In this document: in pieces, positions 49,831 to 58,921 of the stretch
Numbering within the stretch: the first letter of the stretch is position 1
Layout of the letters: each line of letters starts with the position of its first letter
Origin: Planctomycetota bacterium
Lineage (GTDB): Bacteria > Planctomycetota > PUPC01 > DSUN01
DNA: 64,000 nt
Reading direction: 5' to 3'
Assembly (NCBI GenBank): GCA_035384565.1
Contig: DAOOIT010000011.1
Location: forward strand, 54,741-118,740
Translations under genes and position numbers: made by a program
The notes under the pieces: model-generated
Databases searched by the model: none
What the model saw: only the letters and a program-made list of their open reading frames with translations
Told to the model about the DNA's origin: nothing

Positions 49831-50111
49831 GTGAGCGGGAATGGCCGGAGGGCGCAAGGCGTTGCGGCATAGAGGGTTATGGCAAGGCCTCGCCGCCGCA
49901 GCCCTCGTCCCGCGGTCCCCATCGGCTGCCGCGTCGGGATCGCCAGACCCTGATGAGCCAGATGATTGGGTTCGTGTCCCCACGAATCGTGCGTTCGCCC
50001 TCACCGCGAGTCCCCGCCGGGCGGGCCATCGGAGCAGGAGAGCCCGTGCCGCATCTGCGCGCACCGCCATCGAGCGCTTTCCCCCTTGACAGCCGCACTT
50101 TCAGAGATACT

Positions 50112-50266
50112 GCTCCGGCCGCGAACCGGGTTCTCAGCGGCCGGAACCACGGGGCGTCGGCCAGGGCCTCCAGCGTAGCCGCAAGCGTCCCGCTTGCGAT
50201 GGTTCTCGACAACCGAGACGCTTGTCGCTACACGGAGGGATGCAGACTGATTCGCGGCCGGAGCAG
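50112..50266. repeat. Compound palindrome (family F) with perfect 16-bp terminal arms
   Basis: CTGCTCCGGCCGCGAA (50112-50127) and its exact complement TTCGCGGCCGGAGCAG (50251-50266) enclose a second inverted repeat, TAGCCGCAAGCGTC and GACGCTTGTCGCTA. It ends 40 bases after the stop of the PL22-like gene. Confidence 0.85.
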
Positions 50267-50305
50267 CAACAAGCTTGTGCGCGCGCAGTCCGGCGAGCCG
50301 GTGAG

Positions 50306-51430
50306 CTAGGCCTCGACCTTCACGGCGCAGACCTGGAAGCGGCCGTCCACAGTGTCGTTGTAGAGCAGCCAGCGCGAGTCGGCCGAGAAGCCGGCCTCGA
50401 CGTGCTGCCCGCGGAACGGCGCGTGGGGCGTGTGCACCGTGGCCACCGGCGCGAACTCCACCTTGGGACTCCCCCAGGCAAACGGCGCCAGGTGTACGAA
50501 GCGGTGTCCCTCGGTGCCTTCGCCGCAGACCCAGCGGCCGTCGGGCGACGCGGCGATGTGGGTGTGATAGCAGTTCAGCGGCTCGGAGAGGAACACCTCG
50601 TTGCCGGCGAGGTCGGCGATGCCCAGGCGCGCCGGCACAGGGGCGCGCTCGCACCAGGGCAGCTCGAAGAGTGTCGGGTCGCCGCGGCGGTCCTGGTACG
50701 TGTAGCCCACGTGCTCGCCGCCCGGCCACCAGAACTCGTGGGTCACGACCTCGAAGGTCTCCTGGTGGCGGATGCGCCGCAGCTCCGAGCCGTCCACCCG
50801 CACCGTCCACATCCGCTGGCCCAGGCCCTCGAGCATGTCCTTGGCGAACCTCAGCAGGCCGGGGTCGGTGGGCGACGTATCGAGGTGGAAGAAGCAGAAT
50901 TCGATCGACTCAGCGAGTCGGGTGACGGCGCCCGAGGCGAAGTCGTAGGCCCAGATGCGGCCGTGGCGCGGGCGGGCGAGGAAGCGCCAGAGGGCCGTGG
51001 CGTCGCGGGTGGTGGGCACGGGGGGCGAGGCGTCCTCCTGGATGTTCTGGCGCAGGATGACGGTGCGCCCGTCGCAGGTGACGTCGGAGAGGTGGCCGGG
51101 CGCCTCCTGGGGCACCTCGCCCACGGGCTGGGGCGAGCCGTCGGGCAGATCCACCGCCCACACCTTGCGGCCCAGCTCGGGCAGGAACCACAGGCGCCCG
51201 GTCTCTTCGTTGAGCTTGAGGAACTGCGCCACGAAGAGCTTCTTGGGCCTCACGTCGCCGCTGTCGGGGTCCAGGAGCACCACGTTGCCGTCGCTGTGGC
51301 GGCCCCAGGCGAGCACGAAGCCGCCCGGCACGCGGCGAGGAAGGCGGAAGTAGCCCAGCGTGGCGCCCTGCGGCAGATCGGTGAGCTGCCGCACGGCGCG
51401 TCCCGTGTGCGGATCAACCCATTCCTGCAT
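50306..51430 (-). CDS. Oligogalacturonide lyase-like beta-propeller (PL22 type)
   Basis: 374 residues, seven-bladed propeller pattern. Three His-bearing loops match the metal and active-site positions of oligogalacturonide lyases: VVTHEFWWPGGEHVGYTY, NCYHTHIAASPDGRW and FRGQHVEAGFSADSRW (Gln-His pair). Such enzymes split oligogalacturonates inside the cell, and no signal peptide is present. The DP dinucleotides and PD40-like blades could also fit an inactive TolB-like propeller, so activity needs the His ligands to be confirmed. A start at 51430 is chosen over an upstream GC-rich extension; the ribosome site is weak. Confidence 0.7.
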   Translation of the reverse strand: MQEWVDPHTGRAVRQLTDLPQGATLGYFRLPRRVPGGFVLAWGRHSDGNVVLLDPDSGDVRPKKLFVAQFLKLNEETGRLWFLPELGRKVWAVDLPDGSPQPVGEVPQEAPGHLSDVTCDGRTVILRQNIQEDASPPVPTTRDATALWRFLARPRHGRIWAYDFASGAVTRLAESIEFCFFHLDTSPTDPGLLRFAKDMLEGLGQRMWTVRVDGSELRRIRHQETFEVVTHEFWWPGGEHVGYTYQDRRGDPTLFELPWCERAPVPARLGIADLAGNEVFLSEPLNCYHTHIAASPDGRWVCGEGTEGHRFVHLAPFAWGSPKVEFAPVATVHTPHAPFRGQHVEAGFSADSRWLLYNDTVDGRFQVCAVKVEA

Positions 51431-51526
51431 GCGGAGGCCCTCGTCCTGAGTCGCTGGGGCGCGCCCTCGCGCCCCGACCTGGAGTATACCGTGCGCGTCG
51501 CGCCGGCGCAACCTCCGGCCACGGGC

Positions 51527-52273
51527 TCATGGGCTGGGGGGAGCCGAGCTGCGCAGCGCGGCCCGCACCTTGGCCCACAGGGCCTCGATGGCCGCCTCAT
51601 TCTCGGCGTAGAACCTGGTTTTCGAGCACTCGCGGCGCAGCCGGTTCAGGTGGCTCTCTGCCGTCAGCCACACGCGGTCGGACGCCGTGCGCTGGGCGTC
51701 GTTGAACAACTGCCTGGCCCAGACCTCCAGTGGGTCAATCGGCGCCTCGGGGGCGATGGCGGTCGTGGGGTCCACCTTGGGCACGGGCTTGGACCGCGGC
51801 CGCCGGCTGAACATGCCCGATGAGATGGCCACAATGCCCACGATCATGCCCACGCCCAGCAGCCCGCCGATGATCGTGTAGAGGACGATCCGATGCGCTT
51901 CTCGCTTGTGGGCGGCCACGAGTTCTTCCCGCGATCGGTGCGCGTGCTCGCCGTGAGGGCCGCTGGCCGGCCCGTGCACGATGCGGCCGGGCGCGCGGGT
52001 GGGCTGTGTCTGCGCGGGCGGCGCGATGTCTGGCGCGGCGGGTTCCGCCGGCGGTGCGATGTCGGGGATCGCCGCCGCCTGCTCCGATGGGGGGGCGATG
52101 TCGGGGATGGCGGACGACGGCTCGGCGGCCTCGGCGGGGGGGGCCGGGGCCTCGGCTTCCCTGGGCACGGCGAGCGTGGTACGGCACTTCGGGCACTCGA
52201 CCTGGTCGGCGAGCGCCGGGTCATACTCGAGCAACTGGCCGCACTGGGGACACTCCCCGTAGTGTCGGGTCAT
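51527..52273 (-). CDS. Zinc-ribbon membrane protein
   Basis: 248 residues. An N-terminal MJ0042-type zinc ribbon (ECPQCGQLLEYDP, VECPKC) precedes a proline-rich linker with three IPDIAPP-type repeats, a transmembrane helix (about 155-178, LYTIIGGLLGVGMIVGIVAI) and a helical tail. The arrangement is common in planctomycetes, where the function is unknown. The ATG at 52273 has GGAGGGG upstream. Confidence 0.8.
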   Translation of the reverse strand: MTRHYGECPQCGQLLEYDPALADQVECPKCRTTLAVPREAEAPAPPAEAAEPSSAIPDIAPPSEQAAAIPDIAPPAEPAAPDIAPPAQTQPTRAPGRIVHGPASGPHGEHAHRSREELVAAHKREAHRIVLYTIIGGLLGVGMIVGIVAISSGMFSRRPRSKPVPKVDPTTAIAPEAPIDPLEVWARQLFNDAQRTASDRVWLTAESHLNRLRRECSKTRFYAENEAAIEALWAKVRAALRSSAPPSP

Positions 52274-52357
52274 GGCCACGCCCCTCCGTTGGCTCCCGCG
52301 CGAGGGGGTTTCTCGCGTCACGTGGATGCTACCGGTGCGCGGCCCGGATGTCAAGCC

Positions 52358-52900
52358 TCAGCGCGAACGGTGGCGGGGGCGCCTGGCCCCGAGCGGCATC
52401 CGCCGGTCGGGGCCCGCCTCGCCGAATGCCTGGAGGAACTCGTCCATCTCCTCGGCCGATGGCCGGCCGGTCTTGGCGTCGCGCTCGGCCTCGTCGGGCG
52501 CCGCGCGCTGGGCCTCGAGCCGGCTCTCGCGCAGGAAGACCTGCGACGGCACCACGGTCGCGCCGCGCGCCGCGCAGGCGCGCATCAGCTCGCCGTCCGA
52601 GGTCACCACGCGCAGCTTCCTGGGCGCGGGGCTCGCCTCGACGAGGCGGCGGATCTCGTCGTCGGCCGTGTGAGGCGGGTGGGTGTGGAGGATGCGGAGG
52701 CCGCTCTCTTTGCGGTCGGAGTGCGCTCCGCCGCGGAACCGGCTGCTGTCGAAGACAACTGTTGCGGGCTCGCCTGTGGTGCTGTGGTGGCGGATCAGGC
52801 TGCCCACCAGTTGCTCCTGAGCGGCTTCCAGGACCTCGGGGTTTGGGGCTTTGCCGCCGAGCATGGCGAAGAGCACGTTGTAGCCGTCGAGGATCAGCAT
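52358..52900 (-). CDS. NYN-domain RNase-like protein (YacP/Rae1 type)
   Basis: 180 residues. NYN/PIN-like fold: LILDGYNVLFAM (first Asp), ATVVFDSSRFRGGAHSD (second acidic site), HPPHTADDEIRRLVEAS (third) and VVTSDGELMRACAARGATVV. YacP/Rae1 relatives are ribosome-associated endoribonucleases. A basic C-terminal tail may bind RNA. It starts 16 bases after the pyrC stop, without a clear ribosome site. Confidence 0.85.
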   Translation of the reverse strand: MLILDGYNVLFAMLGGKAPNPEVLEAAQEQLVGSLIRHHSTTGEPATVVFDSSRFRGGAHSDRKESGLRILHTHPPHTADDEIRRLVEASPAPRKLRVVTSDGELMRACAARGATVVPSQVFLRESRLEAQRAAPDEAERDAKTGRPSAEEMDEFLQAFGEAGPDRRMPLGARRPRHRSR

Positions 52901-52916
52901 GAGACACCAGGGCGTT

Positions 52917-54188
52917 TCAGGCTCGGAACTTCACGGCTCCGCCCACGAGGGTGGCGGCGGCGCGGCCGCGCACCTTCCAGCCGTGGAAGGGGCAGTTGCG
53001 GCTCCGGCTGCGGAAGGCCGCGGCGTCAATCGTCCACTCGGCCTCGGGGTCAATCAGCGTGATGTCCGCGGGCCGGCCGGCCGCGAGCGTGCCTGTCTCA
53101 AGGCCGAGGATGCGCGCGGGGTTGCACGTGAGGGCGGCGAGGGCCTGCGGCCAAGTGAGGATGCCGGGCTCGATGAGCCGGGTGACGAGGACGGGCAGCA
53201 GGGTTTCGAGGCCGATGACGCCGAAGGGCGCGGCCTTGAACTCCACAGCTTTCTTCTCGGCGGCGTGGGGCGCGTGGTCGGAGACCAGGCAGTCGAGCGT
53301 GCCATCGGCGAGGGCGGCGCGCAGGGCGGCCACGTCGGCGTCGCTGCGCAACGGCGGGTTCATCTTGAGGTGGGTGTCGAAGCTCTGCACCGCCTCGTCG
53401 GTGAGCACGAGATGGTGGATGGCCACGTCGGCGGTGACGGGCACGCCGCGCGCCTTGGCGTCGCGGATGAGGCGCACGGTGCCCGCCGTGCTGGCATGGG
53501 TGACGTGGAGGCGCGCTCCGGCCGTAGCCTCGGCGAGGATCAGGTCGCGGGCGACCATGACCTCTTCGGCGGCGGCGGGGATGCCGCCGAGGCCGAGCTT
53601 GACCGACCAGAGGCCCGCGTGCATCACGCCGCCGGCGAGGGCCTTGTCCTCGCAGTGCGCGATGAGGGGCTTGCCGAGCATGGCGGCGTATTGGAGCGCG
53701 GTGCGCATCAGGCGCGGGTTCTGCACGCCGTCGCCGTCGTCGGAGAAGGCGACGGCGCCGGCGCGGGCCATCTGGCCCATTTCGGCGAGGCGTTCGCCCT
53801 TGCGGCCGGCGCTGATGGCGCCCACGACGAGCACGCGCGCCAGGCCCGCCGCCTCGGCCTGCCGGAGCTGGAAGGCCACGGAGGGCTCGTCGTCCACGGG
53901 CGGGTCGGTGTTGGGCATGACGGCCACGGTGGTGAAGCCGCCGGCGACGGCGGCCGCGGCGCCGCTGGCAATGGTCTCTTCGCGCTCGTTGCCCGGTTCG
54001 CGGAAGTGCACGTGCAGGTCGATCAGGCCGGGGGCGACAATCAGGCCGCGGGCGTCCAGCGTCCTCGCCCTCTTCGTCACGCGGCCGACCGCGGCGATGC
54101 GGCCTTTCTCGATCAGCACGTCGGCCCTCTGGTCGAGGCCCTGCGCCGGGTCAATCACCCGTCCGCCCCTGATCACCAACTCAGCCAC
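52917..54188 (-). CDS. pyrC: Dihydroorotase (class I)
   Basis: 423 residues. It closes carbamoyl-aspartate to dihydroorotate in UMP synthesis. The metal ligands are HVHFREPG (His-x-His), HCED, HVTHAST and the catalytic Asp in SDHAPHAAEKK. The GTG start at 54188 has AAGGGGA 7 bases upstream. It follows pyrB on the same strand, with a family C palindrome between the two. Confidence 0.94.
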   Translation of the reverse strand: MAELVIRGGRVIDPAQGLDQRADVLIEKGRIAAVGRVTKRARTLDARGLIVAPGLIDLHVHFREPGNEREETIASGAAAAVAGGFTTVAVMPNTDPPVDDEPSVAFQLRQAEAAGLARVLVVGAISAGRKGERLAEMGQMARAGAVAFSDDGDGVQNPRLMRTALQYAAMLGKPLIAHCEDKALAGGVMHAGLWSVKLGLGGIPAAAEEVMVARDLILAEATAGARLHVTHASTAGTVRLIRDAKARGVPVTADVAIHHLVLTDEAVQSFDTHLKMNPPLRSDADVAALRAALADGTLDCLVSDHAPHAAEKKAVEFKAAPFGVIGLETLLPVLVTRLIEPGILTWPQALAALTCNPARILGLETGTLAAGRPADITLIDPEAEWTIDAAAFRSRSRNCPFHGWKVRGRAAATLVGGAVKFRA

Positions 54189-54243
54189 GGCGAATCCCCT
54201 TCACTGCAAGCACCCTGGCGTCGGGACTCGTGCGCGCACGTCT

Positions 54244-54321
54244 GGGGGATGAATGGAGGGATGGATGGGTGGATGGGTGTCAGACAGTCATCCATTCATC
54301 CAACCATCCAATCATCCCCTT
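54244..54321. repeat. Interspersed palindrome, family C copy 3
   Basis: GGATGGGTGGATGGGTGTCA on one side and TCATCCATTCATCCAACC on the other, in the leader between pyrB and pyrC. It is nearly identical to the copy at 58922 over its central part. Confidence 0.85.
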
Positions 54322-54364
54322 GGGTTGCAGCGCAAGGCCCGATGCCACCTACGCCGCACCGGAT

Positions 54365-55288
54365 TCACCTCCCCCCTGCGACCAGCGCCAGCACGGCCAT
54401 GCGCACGGCCACGCCGTTGGTCACTTGTTCGAGAATCACCGAGCGGCAGCCGTCGGCCACATCGGGCGTGATTTCGACGCCGCGGTTGATCGGGCCGGGG
54501 TGCAGCACCAGGACGTCGGGCTTCGCACGCTTGAGCCGATCGGCATCGAGGCCGAAGAGGCGCGAGTACTCGCGAATGGAGGGGAAGGGCTGCTCCTCGA
54601 GCCGCTCGGTCTGGATGCGGAGCATGTTGATCACGTCCACGTGCGGTAGCACGTCGTCGAGGCTGTGCGCCACCTGGGCGCCGAGTTTCCGGAAGGCGCC
54701 GGGCACGAGGGTAGGGGGCCCGACGACGGTGACCTCGGCCCCGAGTTTGCGCAGGCCGTAGAGGTTCGAGCGAGCGACGCGGCTGTGGGCGATGTCGCCC
54801 ACGATGGCCACGTGGAGGCCGGCGATGCGGCCGCGGCGCTGGCGGATGGTGAGGATGTCGAGGAGGCCCTGGGTGGGGTGCTCGCGCTGGCCGTCGCCGG
54901 CGTTGATGATCGAGGCGCGGATGCTGCGGGCGAGGAGTTGCGGCGCGCCCGAGGCGCCGTGGCGCATCACGGCGATGTCAATGCCGCCCATCGCCTCGAT
55001 GTTGCGGGCCGTGTCCACCAGCGTCTCGCCCTTCGAGGTGCTGGAGACGGCGACGTCGAAGTTGAGGACGGTGGCCCCGAGGCGGCGTTCGGCCAGCTCG
55101 AACGAGGTGCGGGTGCGGGTGCTGGGCTCGAAGAAGAGGTTGATGACGGCCTTGCCGCGCAGGTCGTCGCGCGGGGCGTCGTTGCGAGCGACGAGGGGGC
55201 GGAAGTCGTCGGCCAGGTCGAGCACGCGGGTGATTTCGGCGGCCGAGTAGTCCTCCAGCCCCAGCAGGTGCTTGTGCGTCCAATCCAC
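54365..55288 (-). CDS. pyrB: Aspartate carbamoyltransferase catalytic chain
   Basis: 307 residues, the normal length. It joins carbamoyl phosphate to aspartate. The carbamoyl-phosphate loop FFEPSTRTRTSFELAERRLG and the late motif LHPGPINRGVEI are complete. GTG start with GGAGG 7 bases upstream. The regulatory chain PyrI is not present next to it. The 44-base gap to the oxidoreductase upstream is too short for a clear attenuator. Confidence 0.95.
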   Translation of the reverse strand: MDWTHKHLLGLEDYSAAEITRVLDLADDFRPLVARNDAPRDDLRGKAVINLFFEPSTRTRTSFELAERRLGATVLNFDVAVSSTSKGETLVDTARNIEAMGGIDIAVMRHGASGAPQLLARSIRASIINAGDGQREHPTQGLLDILTIRQRRGRIAGLHVAIVGDIAHSRVARSNLYGLRKLGAEVTVVGPPTLVPGAFRKLGAQVAHSLDDVLPHVDVINMLRIQTERLEEQPFPSIREYSRLFGLDADRLKRAKPDVLVLHPGPINRGVEITPDVADGCRSVILEQVTNGVAVRMAVLALVAGGR

Positions 55289-55332
55289 GGGGTTGCCTCC
55301 GGGCGCTTCGGCCGCGCGTCGCGCATCGGGGC

Positions 55333-56703
55333 TCAGACTTCCCAGCCTTTGCGGTACTCGCGCTTGACGAAGCGGTTGATCTCGGGCATGTTGGTGCACT
55401 CCATCTTCTCGACATCCCAGTCGAGCTTCTTGCCGACTCCGGCGAACATAGCCAGGTGGCCGGTGAGCACCCAGGCGGTGAGGGGGCCGGCGGCGTCGGG
55501 GAAGTTGGAGGCGGGTGTGCCGCCGTTGCGGATGCACCAGAAGAGGTCCTCGATGGGGCCGCCGTGGGCGCGGGGCAGGGTCTTCTCGGGCGGCTTGAAG
55601 TCGTTGCGCCGCTCTTCGGTGATGATGTAGGGCTCGTGGCCCATGAGGCCCTTGTCGCCGATGAGCAGGCTGGCCTCGCCGAACTTGCGGTCGTACTTCT
55701 TCTCGACCTCTTTCATCACCTCGGGCTTCAGGTCGCCGTGGTCGTAGGCGTAGACCTTGCACGGCGGCTGGCCCTCGCGCTCGGGCAGCTCCCACAGGAG
55801 CACGTTGTCCTGGGGATACATCTCCTCGCTGCCGCCCTTGGTGTGGAGGCAGGTGACGGAGAACTTCTTGAGGGTGTAGATCTTGAGCGGCCAGAAGATG
55901 CGGGCGAGGTGGTGGCAGGCCATGTCGCCGATGGTGCCGGTGCCGAATTGGCGCCACGAGCGCCACGAGAAGGGGTGGAGGCCGTCGTGGTAGTCGCGGT
56001 GCGGGGCGGGGCCAAGCCACTCGTCCCAGTGCAGGCCCTCGGGCACGGGCTTCGAGGCGGGCCGGCCGCCGCTGCCGCCAAAGTTGCGGCCGAGGATGGT
56101 GTGGGTCTCGGTGATGTTGCCGATGGCGCCGGCCCAGGTGAACTCGACGAGGCGGCGCATGCCCTCGTCGCAGTAGCCCTGGTTGCCCATCTGGGTGCAG
56201 ACCTTCTTCTCGCGGGCCGCCTTGGCGAGGGCGTAGCACTCGTAGATGTTGTGGGCGAGCGGCTTCTGGGCGAAGGCGTGCTTGCCGAGCTGGATGGCGC
56301 GAATCGAGGCCGGGGCGTGATGGTGGTCGGGCGTGCCGGTGAGCACCACGTCGAGGTCCTTGTGGCACTCGTCGAGCATCTTGCGGTAGTCGGTGTAGAC
56401 TTTGGGCGGGGGAGCGTCCTTGGCGCGTTCCTGGACGATCTTCATCGCTTCGGCGGCGCGCTTGTCCTCGATCTCCACGATGGCCACGAGGCGCTCGCGG
56501 AGGCCCTGGTCGAGGCTGTAGCCGCCCATGCCGCGCGCGCCCACCACGGCCACGCCGAGCTTCTGCGCGGGAGCGTCGGCCGCCAGAACGGTGAGGCGGC
56601 CGCCCAGGGCCGCCGCGCCGGCCGCCGCGGCCGCGCCGAACCGCAGGAACTCGCGCCGCGCCATCCCCTCCGCCCGTTTCGCCCGCCTGCCTTCGCCTGC
56701 CAC
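55333..56703 (-). CDS. Tat-exported Gfo/Idh/MocA family oxidoreductase
   Basis: 456 residues. A twin-arginine signal (ARREFLRFGAAAAAGAAALGG) is followed by the NAD(P)-binding fold (LGVAVVGARGMGGYSLDQGL), the GTPDHHHAPASIRAIQLGKH motif and QKPLAHNIYE, the variant EKP loop seen in planctomycete secreted members. These proteins probably carry NADP across the membrane and modify sugars or sugar alcohols. The GTG at 56703 has AGGAG 7 bases upstream; an ATG at 56664 is the alternative. Confidence 0.88.
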   Translation of the reverse strand: MAGEGRRAKRAEGMARREFLRFGAAAAAGAAALGGRLTVLAADAPAQKLGVAVVGARGMGGYSLDQGLRERLVAIVEIEDKRAAEAMKIVQERAKDAPPPKVYTDYRKMLDECHKDLDVVLTGTPDHHHAPASIRAIQLGKHAFAQKPLAHNIYECYALAKAAREKKVCTQMGNQGYCDEGMRRLVEFTWAGAIGNITETHTILGRNFGGSGGRPASKPVPEGLHWDEWLGPAPHRDYHDGLHPFSWRSWRQFGTGTIGDMACHHLARIFWPLKIYTLKKFSVTCLHTKGGSEEMYPQDNVLLWELPEREGQPPCKVYAYDHGDLKPEVMKEVEKKYDRKFGEASLLIGDKGLMGHEPYIITEERRNDFKPPEKTLPRAHGGPIEDLFWCIRNGGTPASNFPDAAGPLTAWVLTGHLAMFAGVGKKLDWDVEKMECTNMPEINRFVKREYRKGWEV

Positions 56704-56807
56704 GTCTCTTCTCCTGTCGGCAAGGGTATCCTTACTCCCGAACCGCGCACGATTCTAGCCATTTGCCGGCGACTGCGCAAGGCATTCCATCGCCGCCCCG
56801 TCCGCGG

Positions 56808-56813
56808 TATAAT
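56808..56813 (+). promoter_or_regulatory. Consensus -10 box directly before the L,D-transpeptidase start
   Basis: TATAAT ends 7 bases before the ATG at 56821. A transcript starting at the usual distance would begin at or next to the ATG, so the mRNA may be leaderless. No clear -35 and no ribosome site were seen. Confidence 0.5.
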
Positions 56814-56820
56814 GTGGGCC

Positions 56821-57753
56821 ATGTGTGAGCGAGGCGTTCTGGCTCTCGGCCTGGTGTGTCTGGCGGGCGCGCTGGCGGCGGCCGAGCCCGACGAGGCGCT
56901 GCGCGCACAACTCGCCTGGCAGATCGCGCTGGACCGCGTGGGCTTCTCGGGCGGCATTCTGGACGGCAAGGTGGGGCCGAAGGGCAAGCTGGCCACGCGC
57001 GAGTTCCAGCACGCCCGCGGCCTGCCGGCCACGGGCGCCCTCGACCCGAGGACGGCCGAGGCGCTGGGCGTGGCGCCCGACCGGGCGCTGGCGCCCTACA
57101 CCGTGACCGCGGCCGACCTGGCCCTGGTGGGGCCTCTGCCCACCACGTGGCCCGAGAAGAGCAAGCAGGACCGCCTGCCGTATCCCTCGCTGGACGAGGC
57201 GCTGGCCGAGCGCTTCCACTGCACGCGCGCGCTGCTGGCCGCGCTGAACCCGGGCAAAGAGATCGCCCGCCTGGCCGCGGGCGATTCGCTCCTCGCGCCG
57301 GCCATCGCCCCATCCCCGCCCATCCCCCGGGCCGAAGCCCTCGAGGTCAACCTCACGGAGAAGGTCATCCGCGCTTTCGGAGAGGGCGGCAAGCTGGTGG
57401 GCCTCTTCCACTGCTCGATCGCGGCCGACAAGGCGCGGCTGCCCTCGGGCCAGGCGAGCGTGATCGTGATCTCGGAGAACCCCGCCTACACCTTCGACCC
57501 GAAGATGTGGCCCGAGGTGAAGGACGTGACCCAGAAGCTCACCATTCCGCCCGGCCCGCGCAACCCGGTGGGCCTGTGCTGGATCGGCCTGAGCCTGCCC
57601 GGCTACGGCATGCACGGCACGCCGATGCCCGAGATGATCGGCAAGACCGGCTCGCACGGCTGCTTCCGGCTGACGAACTGGGATGCGCTGCGCCTGGCGA
57701 AGATGGTGCGGGTGGGCACGCCGGTGCGCTTCACGGCCCGGCCGGGCGACTAG
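56821..57753 (+). CDS. L,D-transpeptidase with peptidoglycan-binding domain
   Basis: 310 residues: a signal peptide (VLALGLVCLAGALAAA), a PG_binding_1-type domain (about 28-80, FSGGILDGKVGPKGKLATREFQ), a LysM-like stretch (YPSLDEALAERFHCTRALLAALNPG) and a YkuD catalytic domain with the signature GKTGSHGCFRLTN (His and nucleophile Cys). It cross-links or attaches proteins to peptidoglycan in the periplasm, so this lineage has a peptidoglycan wall. Its last 23 bases overlap the convergent glycosyltransferase gene. Confidence 0.93.
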   Translation: MCERGVLALGLVCLAGALAAAEPDEALRAQLAWQIALDRVGFSGGILDGKVGPKGKLATREFQHARGLPATGALDPRTAEALGVAPDRALAPYTVTAADLALVGPLPTTWPEKSKQDRLPYPSLDEALAERFHCTRALLAALNPGKEIARLAAGDSLLAPAIAPSPPIPRAEALEVNLTEKVIRAFGEGGKLVGLFHCSIAADKARLPSGQASVIVISENPAYTFDPKMWPEVKDVTQKLTIPPGPRNPVGLCWIGLSLPGYGMHGTPMPEMIGKTGSHGCFRLTNWDALRLAKMVRVGTPVRFTARPGD

Positions 57754-58879
57754 GCGGTTGTTTCCCCTCGACGAGCTCGACGACTCGCTCGGCGATGCGG
57801 CGGGCGGGCCGGCGCGGCGCGTAGGCCCGGGCCGCGGCGGCCAGGCGCTGGCGCGCCGCCTCGTCGCCGAGCAGGCGCTCGACGGCCGCGGCCAGCGGCT
57901 CGCCGGGCCGCGGGCACTCGACGACGCCCTGGGCCGCGAGGTGGCGGGCGTTGGCCACCTCCTGGCCCGCTAGCGGCGCGATGGCCAGCGTGGGCACGCC
58001 CACCGTCACGGCCTCGGTCATCGAGAGGCCGCCCGGCTTCGACACGAACAGGTCGCTCGCCGCCATCAGCTCGGCCACGTAGTCCACGAACCCGAACACG
58101 TGCAACCGGGTCTGGCCCACGGGCACTAGGCGCTCGAGGCGGGCGCGGAGCGCCGCGTTGCGCCCCGAGACCACCAGCACGTCGCGGGGCTTGCCGGCCG
58201 CCAGGAGGTCGCGCACGGCGCCCTCCATCGGCCCGAGGCCCAGGCTGCCGCCCATCAGCAGCACGACGGGCACGTCGGGGCGAATCTCGTGCTTCTCCTT
58301 GAGCGCGGCCACGTCGAACGGCCCCTCGAACGCGGGGTCAATCGGCACGCCCGTGGCCTCGAGGCGCTCGAGGGGGATGCCCGTGGCGGCGAGGCGGATG
58401 CGAAGGTCCTCGTCGGGGACGAAGAAGGCGTCAATCTGCCCATTGCGCCAGGAGGGATGGGCGTCGAAGTCGGTGACCACGGTGGCCGCGATGCCGCGAT
58501 GGATGCCGCGGGCGCGCAGCGCGGCCGCGGCTTCGGACCCGGTGATTTGTGTGGCCAGGATGGCGTCGGGCTGGAACTCGCGGACGAGTTGCTCGAAGGG
58601 ACGCAGGGCGCGCTGGAGCAGCCAGGGCGGCAGGGTGCCGCCGCGCCTGGGCGGGTGGCGATAGAGCCACCCCCACAGCCAGGGCGCGTGGCGCACGATG
58701 AACAGGTAGCCGGTGACGTAGAGGGTGCGGAACCAGGCGGCCGCGTGGTCGCGCAGGTCAATCGCGCGCACCTGCCAGCCGGGCGCCCGTTCGGCCATGG
58801 CGCGCGCGATGGCCTCGCCGGCCTTGCCGTGGCCGCCGCCGACCGACATCGCGACGATTAGCACACGCTGGCTCATCAT
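57731..58879 (-). CDS. MGDG-synthase/MurG-like glycosyltransferase (GT28)
   Basis: 382 residues. The N-terminal domain has the MGDG-synthase motif SVGGGHGKAGEAIARAM and YRHPP. The C-terminal GT28 half has VLLMGGSLGLGPM and the sugar-nucleotide motif SKPGGLSMTEA. Such enzymes move a sugar from UDP-sugar to diacylglycerol or another lipid. The PAP2 gene lies just upstream on the same strand, which suggests membrane glycolipid or phospholipid work. The start is ATG 58879 or 58876, with AAGAG upstream. Confidence 0.88.
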   Translation of the reverse strand: MMSQRVLIVAMSVGGGHGKAGEAIARAMAERAPGWQVRAIDLRDHAAAWFRTLYVTGYLFIVRHAPWLWGWLYRHPPRRGGTLPPWLLQRALRPFEQLVREFQPDAILATQITGSEAAAALRARGIHRGIAATVVTDFDAHPSWRNGQIDAFFVPDEDLRIRLAATGIPLERLEATGVPIDPAFEGPFDVAALKEKHEIRPDVPVVLLMGGSLGLGPMEGAVRDLLAAGKPRDVLVVSGRNAALRARLERLVPVGQTRLHVFGFVDYVAELMAASDLFVSKPGGLSMTEAVTVGVPTLAIAPLAGQEVANARHLAAQGVVECPRPGEPLAAAVERLLGDEAARQRLAAAARAYAPRRPARRIAERVVELVEGKQPPSRPAGP

Positions 58880-58921
58880 CGGCAGCTCTTGCGGCGCCCC
58901 ACGGGACGCGCGGGGCAACCG

